Source: Candidatus Tayloriibacteriota bacterium
GTDB lineage: Bacteria > Patescibacteriota > Minisyncoccia > Phycocordibacterales > JARIHA01
NCBI GenBank assembly: GCA_029288475.1
Contig: JARIHA010000071.1
Coordinates: 1-7,362, forward strand
Direction of reading: 5' to 3'
Length of the DNA stretch: 7,362 nucleotides
This document shows, one piece after another, positions 1 through 6,728 of the stretch. The notes under the pieces are model-generated. The model worked only from the letters and a program-made list of their open reading frames with translations. It did no database searches and was not told the origin of the DNA. The position numbers and the translations under genes were made by a program. Every line of letters starts with the position of its first letter. Position 1 is the stretch's first letter.

Positions 1-1
1 A

Positions 2-541
2 GGTGGTTCGCAGGGATCACAGCTCATCAACGATACCATTATTGATGCCTTGCCTGACATGGTACAAAAATTTCAACTTATTCATCAAACTGGAAAGAAT
101 AACTATAAGGAAGTAAAGGGGACTGCTGAAGTCGCACTAAAAGATAATCCGTACAATTATCGGTACAAGCCTTTTGAATACTTGAATGACCTTGCGATGC
201 GCATGTCGGCAGGAGCAGCTGATATTGTCATATCACGCGCAGGTTCTACCTTATTTGAAATTGCAGCATGGGGAGTACCAAGTATTATCATTCCTATCAC
301 AAAATCAAATGGCGATCACCAAAGAAAAAATGCGCTTAGCTATGCTCACAGCGGTGCCTGTGTGATTATTGAGGAATTCAATCTCGCCCCACATCTTCTC
401 ATATCAGAAATTGATCGATTAATTGCAAATCCAGAAGAAATGAAAAAAATGAGTACTGCCGCTCACGGTTTTGCAAAGCTCGATGCCGCTCATAAGATAG
501 CCGAAGAAATCGTTGTTCTTGCACTTTCTCACGAGAGATAA
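2..541 (+). CDS. murG: MurG C-terminal half (lipid II-forming GlcNAc transferase), 5' truncated
   Basis: MurG transfers GlcNAc from UDP-GlcNAc to lipid I at the inner face of the membrane, giving lipid II, the peptidoglycan precursor. About 179 residues are present, open from the first bases, against about 355 in E. coli, so this is the second Rossmann (UDP-GlcNAc-binding) domain. Visible family signatures are GGSQGSQLIN at the very start (the hinge/loop motif, GGSQGARILN in E. coli), then LIHQTGK, ADIVISRAGSTLFEIAAWG and PSIIIPI...GDHQRKNA, which together form the nucleotide-sugar pocket and the acceptor-domain interface. The stop is TAA. A TTG at 50 and an ATG at 59 are internal codons, not starts, because GGSQG upstream is in frame and conserved. 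No division-cluster partner follows; the next gene is an unrelated secreted protein about 150 nt on. No clear terminator hairpin follows the stop. The family assignment is near certain. Confidence 0.95.
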   Translation, partial: GGSQGSQLINDTIIDALPDMVQKFQLIHQTGKNNYKEVKGTAEVALKDNPYNYRYKPFEYLNDLAMRMSAGAADIVISRAGSTLFEIAAWGVPSIIIPITKSNGDHQRKNALSYAHSGACVIIEEFNLAPHLLISEIDRLIANPEEMKKMSTAAHGFAKLDAAHKIAEEIVVLALSHER

Positions 542-576
542 TTACCTATAAAAAACCTAACTTACTAGCTTATTTT

Positions 577-605
577 TTGACCCTCGTCAGTAAATAATGT
601 ACTAT
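577..605 (+). promoter_or_regulatory. Candidate sigma-70-type promoter for the secreted-protein gene
   Basis: TTGACC (577-582, 5 of 6 to TTGACA) is followed by an exact 17-nt spacer and TACTAT (600-605, 4 of 6 to TATAAT). It would start a transcript near 612 with a leader of about 80 nt. A perfect TATAAT also lies at 645-650 but without a recognisable -35, so it is a second candidate closer to the gene. Either fits an own promoter after murG; the choice between them is not settled by sequence. Confidence 0.45.
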
Positions 606-681
606 TTATTTGTACTTTAGCGGATAAAAAGGCAAAAATAGCCTTATAATCCTTTGTCAAACCAATAAAGCCAACGGAGAA

Positions 682-689
682 AAGGAGGT
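682..689 (+). promoter_or_regulatory. Strong Shine-Dalgarno site, AAGGAGGT
   Basis: A near-complete anti-16S complement, with the GGAGG core at 684-688, lies 5 nt before the ATG at 694 and fixes that start. It stands out because no other gene start seen here has a comparable site, which suggests a leadered and well translated mRNA for the secreted protein. Confidence 0.85.
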
Positions 690-693
690 AAGA

Positions 694-2004
694 ATGAAAA
701 GTTACAAAATTGGAATAATGGCAATCTTGAGCATACTCATGATTGTCTTCACACCGGTGCACTCAAATGCCCAAGTCTCAATGGCAATCGACGGAATATC
801 CTACGGGACGAACATTTGTATCAACATTAAACTAGTGGTTCAAGCCTATGTTGGTTACACTCTGCAGACATCATCGGATTTGTCGGACTCCAACAAGTGG
901 CAGAATATTGCCGTTTTCGAAGGTGACGAAAACACCAATAAATTCTGGCAATTTGTGACTACAAATTCTGCGCAATTTTTTCGCCTAATTAAAAACACGT
1001 CACTGACAGTTGCCACTGATGCCGCAAGTCCCGCTTATCAACTAGCACCGGCAAGTTCCGTGGAAGTGACAAACGGGGTCTATCGATTCCATGCCAGCAA
1101 CGAGGAAGTATTCCTTTACCGACTTGGACTCCAGCTAAGCTCTGGGCATCCACAAAGCGTCTTTCAAGTTAGCGTATGGGATGAATCGACCCAAATCGGT
1201 TCTGGAGTTTTTTTAGGAAATTCCACAAACATCCTCATGCCGCTTTCTGTATTCATACCCAAAGACACTGACAAGGAGTTAATCGTTAAAGTTGACCTTG
1301 CCGCAATCAACACAGGAAGTCCTGCGATACCGGGAGATGTAATCAAGATCGACATTAACCCATCAGCCACAGCGGCTTATGGATTTAATTCCGGTTTGGA
1401 TGTATTACCTACTGGATCAACGACAGTCGCTGGTATACAAATACTCAAATCCGTGCCGACCGTTGCTTTGGAAACACTTTCCAGCGTACCGGTTTCAGAT
1501 GGGCGACTTATCAATTTTAGTATCACCAGTGCTCCCACCGGGGACACGGAGTATGGGACATTCAGTTTTACCCTCGACTCAACAAGAATAACGGTTTCAA
1601 ACCTACTTCTGTTTTGTTTCACCGATTCAAGCTATACCACGCCGCTTGCCAACGGGACAAACGGAATAGTTGGCGGCGTATCGTTTACCAACAACATTGG
1701 CGTATGCCATCTTAGCTCAAACGGGCAACCATTGACCGTTCCAGCCGGAAAAACCTACTACTTCCAACTCCAGGCTACTTCAATAACAGTCTTTGGCTCA
1801 TCTTATTCAGTGACCACAACACTTCACGGCGATCTCGTTTCTCACCAGCTCGATTCGCTCAGGGGAGCCGCCACAAAGGGGGCGAGCTTCATCTGGTCAC
1901 CAAATGACCGAGGCCAATCGCTAGTCACTGATCTTGACTGGGTGAATGGTTACCGAGTTCGAGGTCTGCCGTCAAGCGGCCTCATCAAAGTCAGGACGAA
2001 TTAG
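694..2004 (+). CDS. Secreted multi-domain surface protein of parcubacterial type
   Basis: The 436-residue product starts with a signal peptide (Lys at 2 and 5, hydrophobic 7-20, likely cleavage after SNA, residues 24-26). Residues about 45-100 (YTLQTSSDL...KWQ...FFRL) resemble the small beta domain found in exported proteins of Verrucomicrobia-like bacteria. Residues about 103-250 and 250-390 look like two tandem beta-sandwich domains (ASPAYQLAP...YRFHASNEEV; VPVSDGRLINFSITS...VPAGKTYYFQL). The tail has WSPN (401-404), DWVNGY (415-420) and GLPSSGL (424-430), a block I associate with Parcubacteria cell-surface proteins. There is no LPXTG motif, C-terminal membrane helix or catalytic motif. Three Cys (42, 308, 338) could allow one disulphide. 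It is probably exported and structural or adhesive; the function is not known. The start is set by the strong Shine-Dalgarno. The gene is clearly GC-richer than its neighbours and has its own candidate promoter and terminator. Confidence 0.8.
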   Translation: MKSYKIGIMAILSILMIVFTPVHSNAQVSMAIDGISYGTNICINIKLVVQAYVGYTLQTSSDLSDSNKWQNIAVFEGDENTNKFWQFVTTNSAQFFRLIKNTSLTVATDAASPAYQLAPASSVEVTNGVYRFHASNEEVFLYRLGLQLSSGHPQSVFQVSVWDESTQIGSGVFLGNSTNILMPLSVFIPKDTDKELIVKVDLAAINTGSPAIPGDVIKIDINPSATAAYGFNSGLDVLPTGSTTVAGIQILKSVPTVALETLSSVPVSDGRLINFSITSAPTGDTEYGTFSFTLDSTRITVSNLLLFCFTDSSYTTPLANGTNGIVGGVSFTNNIGVCHLSSNGQPLTVPAGKTYYFQLQATSITVFGSSYSVTTTLHGDLVSHQLDSLRGAATKGASFIWSPNDRGQSLVTDLDWVNGYRVRGLPSSGLIKVRTN

Positions 2005-2031
2005 GCCTGCTGGCATTCAAAAACGATTCAC

Positions 2032-2064
2032 ATCGGCGACACAAAATCATGTCGTCGATTTTTT
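2032..2064 (+). terminator. Rho-independent terminator after the surface-protein gene
   Basis: A 10-bp stem (2032-2041 with 2050-2059, nine Watson-Crick pairs and one G-U) closes an 8-nt loop. It runs straight into a T tract (2059-2064). It lies 28 nt past the stop codon and 19 nt before the extended -10 element of gltX, so it separates the two units. Confidence 0.9.
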
Positions 2065-2082
2065 ATATCTGAACAATATTTA

Positions 2083-2091
2083 TGCTATAAT
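2083..2091 (+). promoter_or_regulatory. Extended -10 promoter of gltX (TGCTATAAT), probably leaderless
   Basis: A perfect TGn extension (2083-2085) joins a perfect TATAAT (2086-2091). No good -35 is present; the region 17-18 nt upstream lies in the terminator's T-rich tail, which fits the known ability of extended -10 promoters to work with a weak -35. Only 9 nt separate the hexamer from the ATG at 2101. Initiation about 7 nt after the hexamer would therefore fall at 2098-2101, leaving no room for a ribosome-binding site. Confidence 0.75.
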
Positions 2092-2100
2092 CGACCTATT

Positions 2101-3459
2101 ATGGAAACCAAAAGCACAATTCCTGTAGTAACTCGATTTCCTCCAAGTCCGACTGGATTTTTGCATATTGGAAGGGCAAGAACCGCTCTTTTTAATTACC
2201 TTTTTGCTAAGCATAATGGAGGGAAACTTGTTTTCAGACTAGAAGATACGGACAAAGAAAGATCAAAACCAGAATACGCCGAAAATATCGTAGAATGCCT
2301 AAACTGGCTTGGTATTGCATGGGATAACAAAGAGGTTGCCAAACAATCCGAAAGAAGCGCCATTTACACTTCATATTTAAAGAAAATGGTTGATTCTGGT
2401 AAAGCCTATGTTTCGAAAGAAACCGAGGTAAAAGAAGGCGGCCGAGCAGAAGTAATTCGTTTCAAAAATCCAAACATAAAAATTACCTTTCACGATCTTA
2501 TTCGAGGAGACATTCAATTTGATACGACCGAACTAGGTGACTTCGTCATTGCAAAAGACATGAACGAGCCCCTTTACCATCTAGCTGTAGTGATCGACGA
2601 TTTTGAAATGGGAGTAACGCATGTAATTCGCGGTGAAGATGGTATTTCAAATACTCCAAGACAAATCCTTATCCAAGAAGCAATCGGCGCTCCACGGCCC
2701 CTTTATGCTCACGTACCCCTTATTCTAGGAGCAGACCGGTCAAAGCTTTCTGGTAGGCATGGTGCTGTGGCAGTAACTGAATATCGCAACAAGGGATACC
2801 TTCCTGAAGCAATGATAAATTACCTGGCGCTTTTGGGATGGAATCCCGGCACCGAACAGGAGATTTTTAGCATGGATGAACTTATTCGTGATTTTGATAT
2901 CACAAAAATCCAAAAGAGTGGGGCCATCTTCAATGAAGAAAAACTCAGGTGGATAAATAAAGAGTATTTAAAAAAGCGACCGTCATCTGACTTCGAGGAA
3001 CTAGTCAAACAATCCCTACTAGAGCTTCATCCTCAACTTAAGCCAGACGAGAAAATGATCAAGAAAGTGACTCCGTTGATCATGGAACGTACAGAAATTT
3101 TAAGCGATATCAAAAAACAGCTTGAAGCGGGAGATTTTATTTATTTCTTTACCCAGCCGTCATACGAAGCATCTGCTTTGCTTTGGAAAGGGCAAGCTGA
3201 TAAAACAACCACGGCCACAAATCTAAATAAGGTTATTTCATTAATGGAGCCGTTGGACGAAGTATCTTTCACTCAAGAAAAAATAAAAGCTGCAATTTGG
3301 GATTATGCTACTGAAGTTGGCAGGGGAGAAGTACTCTGGCCTATGAGAATGTCGTTGTCAGGAAAAGAAAGATCTCCTGATCCTTTTGTATTATCAGAAC
3401 TTCTTGGAAAAACCGAAACACTGAAACGACTACAGACCGCGATAAATAAACTCTCTTAG
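2101..3459 (+). CDS. gltX: Glutamyl-tRNA synthetase, class I, with shortened CP1 region
   Basis: GluRS charges tRNA with glutamate using ATP in the cytoplasm. The 452 residues are full length for a compact bacterial enzyme. The Rossmann start RFPPSPTGFLHIGRARTAL carries the HIGH-type motif at 22-25 (HIGR). RLEDTD (46-51) and the VIRGEDGISNTP segment (175-185) are typical of the family, and the KMSKS-type loop reads KLSGR at 215-219. A helical anticodon-binding domain follows from about residue 300. The CP1 segment between KAYVS and VIRFK is only 12 residues, roughly 30 shorter than I recall for Thermus, and has none of the zinc-binding Cys of the E. coli enzyme. In bacteria lacking GlnRS this enzyme also charges tRNA-Gln for GatCAB; the window cannot show which applies. 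There is no Shine-Dalgarno before the ATG. The M23 gene starts 4 nt after the stop, implying co-transcription. Confidence 0.95.
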   Translation: METKSTIPVVTRFPPSPTGFLHIGRARTALFNYLFAKHNGGKLVFRLEDTDKERSKPEYAENIVECLNWLGIAWDNKEVAKQSERSAIYTSYLKKMVDSGKAYVSKETEVKEGGRAEVIRFKNPNIKITFHDLIRGDIQFDTTELGDFVIAKDMNEPLYHLAVVIDDFEMGVTHVIRGEDGISNTPRQILIQEAIGAPRPLYAHVPLILGADRSKLSGRHGAVAVTEYRNKGYLPEAMINYLALLGWNPGTEQEIFSMDELIRDFDITKIQKSGAIFNEEKLRWINKEYLKKRPSSDFEELVKQSLLELHPQLKPDEKMIKKVTPLIMERTEILSDIKKQLEAGDFIYFFTQPSYEASALLWKGQADKTTTATNLNKVISLMEPLDEVSFTQEKIKAAIWDYATEVGRGEVLWPMRMSLSGKERSPDPFVLSELLGKTETLKRLQTAINKLS

Positions 3460-3463
3460 TATT

Positions 3464-4801
3464 ATGAGAAGGCTTCTTAAAAGCACTTTACTTGCCGTCC
3501 TTCTCTTCACGTTTACCTTTGGAAATGCCAATGCTTTGCTCTTTGGCCAAATCTCTTACGCTGCTGATCTTACTGCAGCACAAACAAGCACGATAAACGA
3601 TCTAAACACAAAAATTAATGAGCATAATGCCACGATAAAACAGCTGGAAGCAGACATCGCCAATTATACCAACCAAGCAAATCAGGCAAATAAGACAGCG
3701 CAAAGCCTACAGGGCGCCTTGAATGAGCTCACTCTTACACAAAAAAAACTTACTTCAAGCATATCCCTCACGGAGGCTCAGATCGAGCAAACAAATCTTA
3801 CGCTTGATCAACTCACGCTTAAGATCACGGAAAAGGAAAAACAAATAGGGGATAGTGGCGACGCGATCAGCAAGGCACTAAAACAGCTTTATCAGTCTGA
3901 TTCAGAACCGCTGATCGAGACACTTCTTTCATATAAAACTACTTCTGATTTTTGGGATAACATAGAACAAACGGCTCAGTTTCGCGATGCGATCGGAACC
4001 CACCTTACCGATCTTAAACAGTTGCAAAAAGATCTTCAAGACGAAAAAGATCAGACTACAAGCGAAAAAAATAAGCTTGTGACACTTGAATCAACGCTTG
4101 GAGATCAAAAAAAGATTGTAGACAGTAACAGCAAACAAAAAAACCAACTTCTTACACAAACAAAAGCCCAGGAATCAAGCTATAAAAAGCTTGTTGCACA
4201 AAAACAGGCATTACGAGATCAATTTCAACAAGAACTTACTCAGTTTGAATCCCAACTCAAGCTCGCTATTGATCCTTCAAGTATTCCGAAAGCCGGTACA
4301 AGCCCTCTTTCGTGGCCTGTCGATAATCCTTATATCACGCAGTATTTCGGCAATACCGATTTTGCCAAGGCCTTCCCCCAACTCTATGGAGGTATCGGGC
4401 ACAACGGTATTGATCTTCGCGCTGCAATTGGTACTCCGATCAAATCTGCCGCTGACGGTGTTGTCATAGGAACTGGAAATACTGATCTTGTTTGTGCCGG
4501 AGCATCGTATGGACAGTGGGTTTTTATCCAACACAATAACGGTCTCTCAACACTTTATGGACACCTTTCACTCATAAAAGCTGTAAAAGGACAGAAGGTT
4601 TCAACAGGAGATATTATTGGATATAGTGGACAGACAGGATATGCAACCGGTCCACATCTCCACTTTACTGTATATGCAACACAAGGAGTGCAGATCATGT
4701 CGCGCCCAAGTGCAGTATGTAAAGGAACCTATGTCATGCCACTTGCAGATTTGAAAGCCTATCTCAATCCACTTGCTTATTTGCCTCCATATAATCAATA
4801 A
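3464..4801 (+). CDS. Secreted coiled-coil M23 peptidase (EnvC-like peptidoglycan hydrolase)
   Basis: The 445-residue product starts with a signal peptide (RR at 2-3, hydrophobic about 8-26, likely cleavage near SYAA, 31-34). Residues about 36-265 form a long coiled coil rich in Gln, Lys, Leu and Thr, and a LytM/M23 domain covers about 290-405. The active site looks complete: zinc ligands H313 and D317 (HNGID) and H400, with catalytic histidines H367 (LYGHLS) and H398 (GPHLHF). By family, it cuts peptide cross-links in peptidoglycan. The coiled-coil plus LytM layout matches EnvC, but E. coli EnvC has a degenerate site and only activates amidases, whereas this one should be catalytic. Cys344 and Cys419 could form a disulphide in the exported domain. 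It sits 4 nt after gltX with no Shine-Dalgarno, so translation may be coupled. A role in cell separation or wall remodelling is inferred from the fold. Confidence 0.9.
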   Translation: MRRLLKSTLLAVLLFTFTFGNANALLFGQISYAADLTAAQTSTINDLNTKINEHNATIKQLEADIANYTNQANQANKTAQSLQGALNELTLTQKKLTSSISLTEAQIEQTNLTLDQLTLKITEKEKQIGDSGDAISKALKQLYQSDSEPLIETLLSYKTTSDFWDNIEQTAQFRDAIGTHLTDLKQLQKDLQDEKDQTTSEKNKLVTLESTLGDQKKIVDSNSKQKNQLLTQTKAQESSYKKLVAQKQALRDQFQQELTQFESQLKLAIDPSSIPKAGTSPLSWPVDNPYITQYFGNTDFAKAFPQLYGGIGHNGIDLRAAIGTPIKSAADGVVIGTGNTDLVCAGASYGQWVFIQHNNGLSTLYGHLSLIKAVKGQKVSTGDIIGYSGQTGYATGPHLHFTVYATQGVQIMSRPSAVCKGTYVMPLADLKAYLNPLAYLPPYNQ

Positions 4802-4838
4802 AAGCTAGTTCTGCCTTTAAATTTGAGCAACTTAGCGT

Positions 4839-4859
4839 TATACTACCTAGCATAGTATA
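4839..4859. repeat. Perfect 7-bp inverted repeat upstream of the small membrane-protein gene
   Basis: TATACTA (4839-4845) and TAGTATA (4853-4859) flank a 7-nt spacer and end 11 nt before the ATG at 4871. The left arm contains TATACT, one base off a -10 consensus, and the right arm runs into TATATA (4858-4863), 7 nt before the ATG. It could be an operator overlapping a promoter or a weak hairpin. In AT-rich DNA an arm of this length can arise by chance. Confidence 0.35.
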
Positions 4860-4870
4860 TATAAACACGT

Positions 4871-5182
4871 ATGAAATCTTCTTCAAAAATCATTCAACAA
4901 AAAGGCGGTTTGATAAAGACAATTCTCATTATTGTGATTGCTATCGCTATTCTCAGTTATTTAGGATTTGATCTAAAAAAGATTTTTGAATCTGACCAGT
5001 CAAAGAGTAACTTTTCTTATGTATGGAACGGCATTGTTTATGCATGGACACATTACTTACGACAGCCCGCTGAATACTTCTGGAGAGTAGTCGTTGTAGG
5101 ATTCATATGGAACGTACTTGTTCTTCCGGGAATCCATGCTTTACAGGCATTTCAAGCAAAAGGTAACCAGCTCGGCAATTAA
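4871..5182 (+). CDS. Small membrane protein of unknown function
   Basis: This 103-residue product has a short basic N-terminus (Lys at 2, 6 and 11) and a clear transmembrane helix at about 14-33 (LIKTILIIVIAIAILSYLGF). A polar linker follows (36-47, FDLKKIFESDQSKS region). An aromatic segment comes next (48-71, with five Trp/Tyr in YVWNGIVYAWTHY). A second hydrophobic stretch lies at about 70-90 (FWRVVVVGFIWNVLVLPG). I do not recognise a named domain; it resembles short single- or two-helix proteins often seen in CPR genomes, but that is memory rather than a search. No Shine-Dalgarno precedes the ATG. It lies 69 nt after the M23 gene and 31 nt before the M32 gene, probably in the same transcript, with the repeat at 4839-4859 offering a possible internal promoter. 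It could be a cell-envelope partner of the M23 enzyme, but that is only suggested by adjacency. Confidence 0.7.
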   Translation: MKSSSKIIQQKGGLIKTILIIVIAIAILSYLGFDLKKIFESDQSKSNFSYVWNGIVYAWTHYLRQPAEYFWRVVVVGFIWNVLVLPGIHALQAFQAKGNQLGN

Positions 5183-5213
5183 ATAAAACATAGACAATAA
5201 ATAATCAGCAACC

Positions 5214-6728
5214 ATGAAGAAAAAACCGATCGACGAATTAAAAAACAGGCTGACCGAGATAACTCACCTTGGTTCAACAATAGCAGTGCTCAATTGGGAC
5301 CAGCAAGTATTCATGCCGGCAAAAGGTGCGGAGATGCGTGCAAAAACCATCGCTCATTTAAGCGGACTTTACCATATGACTCTTATAGCGATAGATTCCG
5401 ATGGTCTTCTTACGAATCTTAAGAGTGATCTTGATTTGGAAAGAAAGCAGTTTTCACCAAAAGATAGAGTTATAATCTCCGAAACATGGCGATCTTTCGA
5501 ACGGGAAAAGAAACTACCCGAAGCATTTGTCAAAGAACTTTCTCAAACTGTGGCTGAAGCGCATACCGTGTGGGTAGAAGCTAAAAACAGTAATAACTTT
5601 AAGCTTTTTCAACCTTGGTTGGAAAAAATCGTTGCGCTTAAGCGAAAGGAAGCAAAATATGTCGGTTATGAGGAATCACCTTACGATGCACTCATTGATC
5701 TTTATGAACCAGGAATGACGGCCGATCGTGCAGCAGTTATTCTAAACGATTTAAAGGATTTTCTTATTCCATTCATTGAGAAAATAAAGAAGTCTAAGGT
5801 CAAACTTAATCCTAAAAAAATTCAAGGTAAATTTCCTATACAGAAGCAAAAAGAATTGAATGAATTGATAGCAAAACAGATAGGCTTTGACCTAACAGCC
5901 GGTAGAATTGACGAAAGTGCACATCCATTTACCATCAACTTCAATGCTCTGGATGTACGCTTTACCACCAAATACAGCGAAGAAAATATTATGCAGGCGC
6001 TTGGTGCTACTATTCATGAAGCCGGCCACGGCATGTACGAGCAAGGACTGCCATCTGAGTATTTCGGTACCCCATTAAGTGAATCAATCTCTTTAGGAAT
6101 TCACGAATCCCAGTCGCGCTTTTGGGAGAATATGGTTGGCAAGAGCAAAGAATTTTGGCATTATTTTTATCCAAAGCTCAAAAAGGAGTTTCCCCAACCT
6201 TTTTCTAAGATTTCTGCTGACGAATTTTACCTAAACATAAATACTGTCCAGCCTTCGCTTATTCGCATTGAGTCTGATGAAGTAACCTACAATATTCATA
6301 TCATTATTCGCTTTGAGATAGAAAAGGATCTTATAGAAGGCAGCATCGAGGTAGCAGATGTGCCAAAAATATGGAAAACAAAAATGAAAGAATATCTTGG
6401 AATCACTGTGCCGAACGACAGGCAAGGAGCACTTCAAGATGTTCACTGGTCAACAGGAGCTTTTGGTTATTTTCCTACTTATACCTTTGGTAATCTCTAT
6501 TCTGGCCAGTTTACCGCACAAATGATGAAAGATATTCCTGATATGAAGAAACAAATTGCGAAAGGGAAATTTGATGAAATACTTAATTGGTTGAGAAAAA
6601 ATATTCATCAGCATGGCAAAATGTATACAGCAGGAAGTCTAGTTAGGGCAGTGACAGGGGAGCCACTTGATAGTAAGTATTTTATTGAATACTTGAAGGA
6701 GAAATTTTTTGCTATTTATAAACTTTAA
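5214..6728 (+). CDS. M32 family metallocarboxypeptidase (carboxypeptidase Taq)
   Basis: M32 enzymes are zinc carboxypeptidases that remove C-terminal residues from peptides, usually in the cytoplasm. The 504 residues match the usual length of about 500. The motifs appear in family order. LNWDQQVFMP (26-35) is the N-terminal signature. DVRFT (247-251) comes next. HEAGH (268-272) is the HEXXH motif, with zinc ligands H268 and H272 and catalytic E269. HESQSR (297-302) supplies the third ligand E298. RIESDEVTYN (351-360) and GALQDVHWSTGAFGYFPTYT (405-424) complete the set. No signal peptide is visible, so the enzyme is probably intracellular and likely recycles peptides. The ATG at 5214 fits the usual start of the family, about 25 residues before LNWDQ; no Shine-Dalgarno is seen, but AATAAT lies at 5200-5205, 8 nt upstream. 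It is the last gene before the large hairpin, whose left arm begins inside the stop codon. Confidence 0.95.
   Translation: MKKKPIDELKNRLTEITHLGSTIAVLNWDQQVFMPAKGAEMRAKTIAHLSGLYHMTLIAIDSDGLLTNLKSDLDLERKQFSPKDRVIISETWRSFEREKKLPEAFVKELSQTVAEAHTVWVEAKNSNNFKLFQPWLEKIVALKRKEAKYVGYEESPYDALIDLYEPGMTADRAAVILNDLKDFLIPFIEKIKKSKVKLNPKKIQGKFPIQKQKELNELIAKQIGFDLTAGRIDESAHPFTINFNALDVRFTTKYSEENIMQALGATIHEAGHGMYEQGLPSEYFGTPLSESISLGIHESQSRFWENMVGKSKEFWHYFYPKLKKEFPQPFSKISADEFYLNINTVQPSLIRIESDEVTYNIHIIIRFEIEKDLIEGSIEVADVPKIWKTKMKEYLGITVPNDRQGALQDVHWSTGAFGYFPTYTFGNLYSGQFTAQMMKDIPDMKKQIAKGKFDEILNWLRKNIHQHGKMYTAGSLVRAVTGEPLDSKYFIEYLKEKFFAIYKL

Noticed and set aside
629..645. Short hairpin AAGGC / GCCTT with 7-nt A-rich loop in the surface-protein leader
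   Set aside because: A 5-bp stem is weak and expected by chance; it has no T tract and does not cover the Shine-Dalgarno.
565..762. Minus-strand 65-codon frame before the surface-protein gene
   Set aside because: It overlaps the promoter region, strong Shine-Dalgarno and signal-peptide codons of the + strand gene and shows no recognisable protein features.
1379..1591. Overlapping + strand frame of 70 codons inside the surface-protein gene, and minus frames at 1164-1370 and 1377-1622
   Set aside because: All lie within a well supported CDS, with no ribosome-binding site or family match; they are shadow frames.
4191..4469. Alternative + strand frame inside the M23 gene
   Set aside because: The M23 frame carries all catalytic residues through this stretch; the alternative has no recognisable motif.
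4823..4853. TTGAGC ... TAGCAT as a promoter for the small membrane-protein gene
   Set aside because: The spacer is 19 nt and the -10 is a poor match; it is not better than the -10-like sequences inside the inverted repeat.
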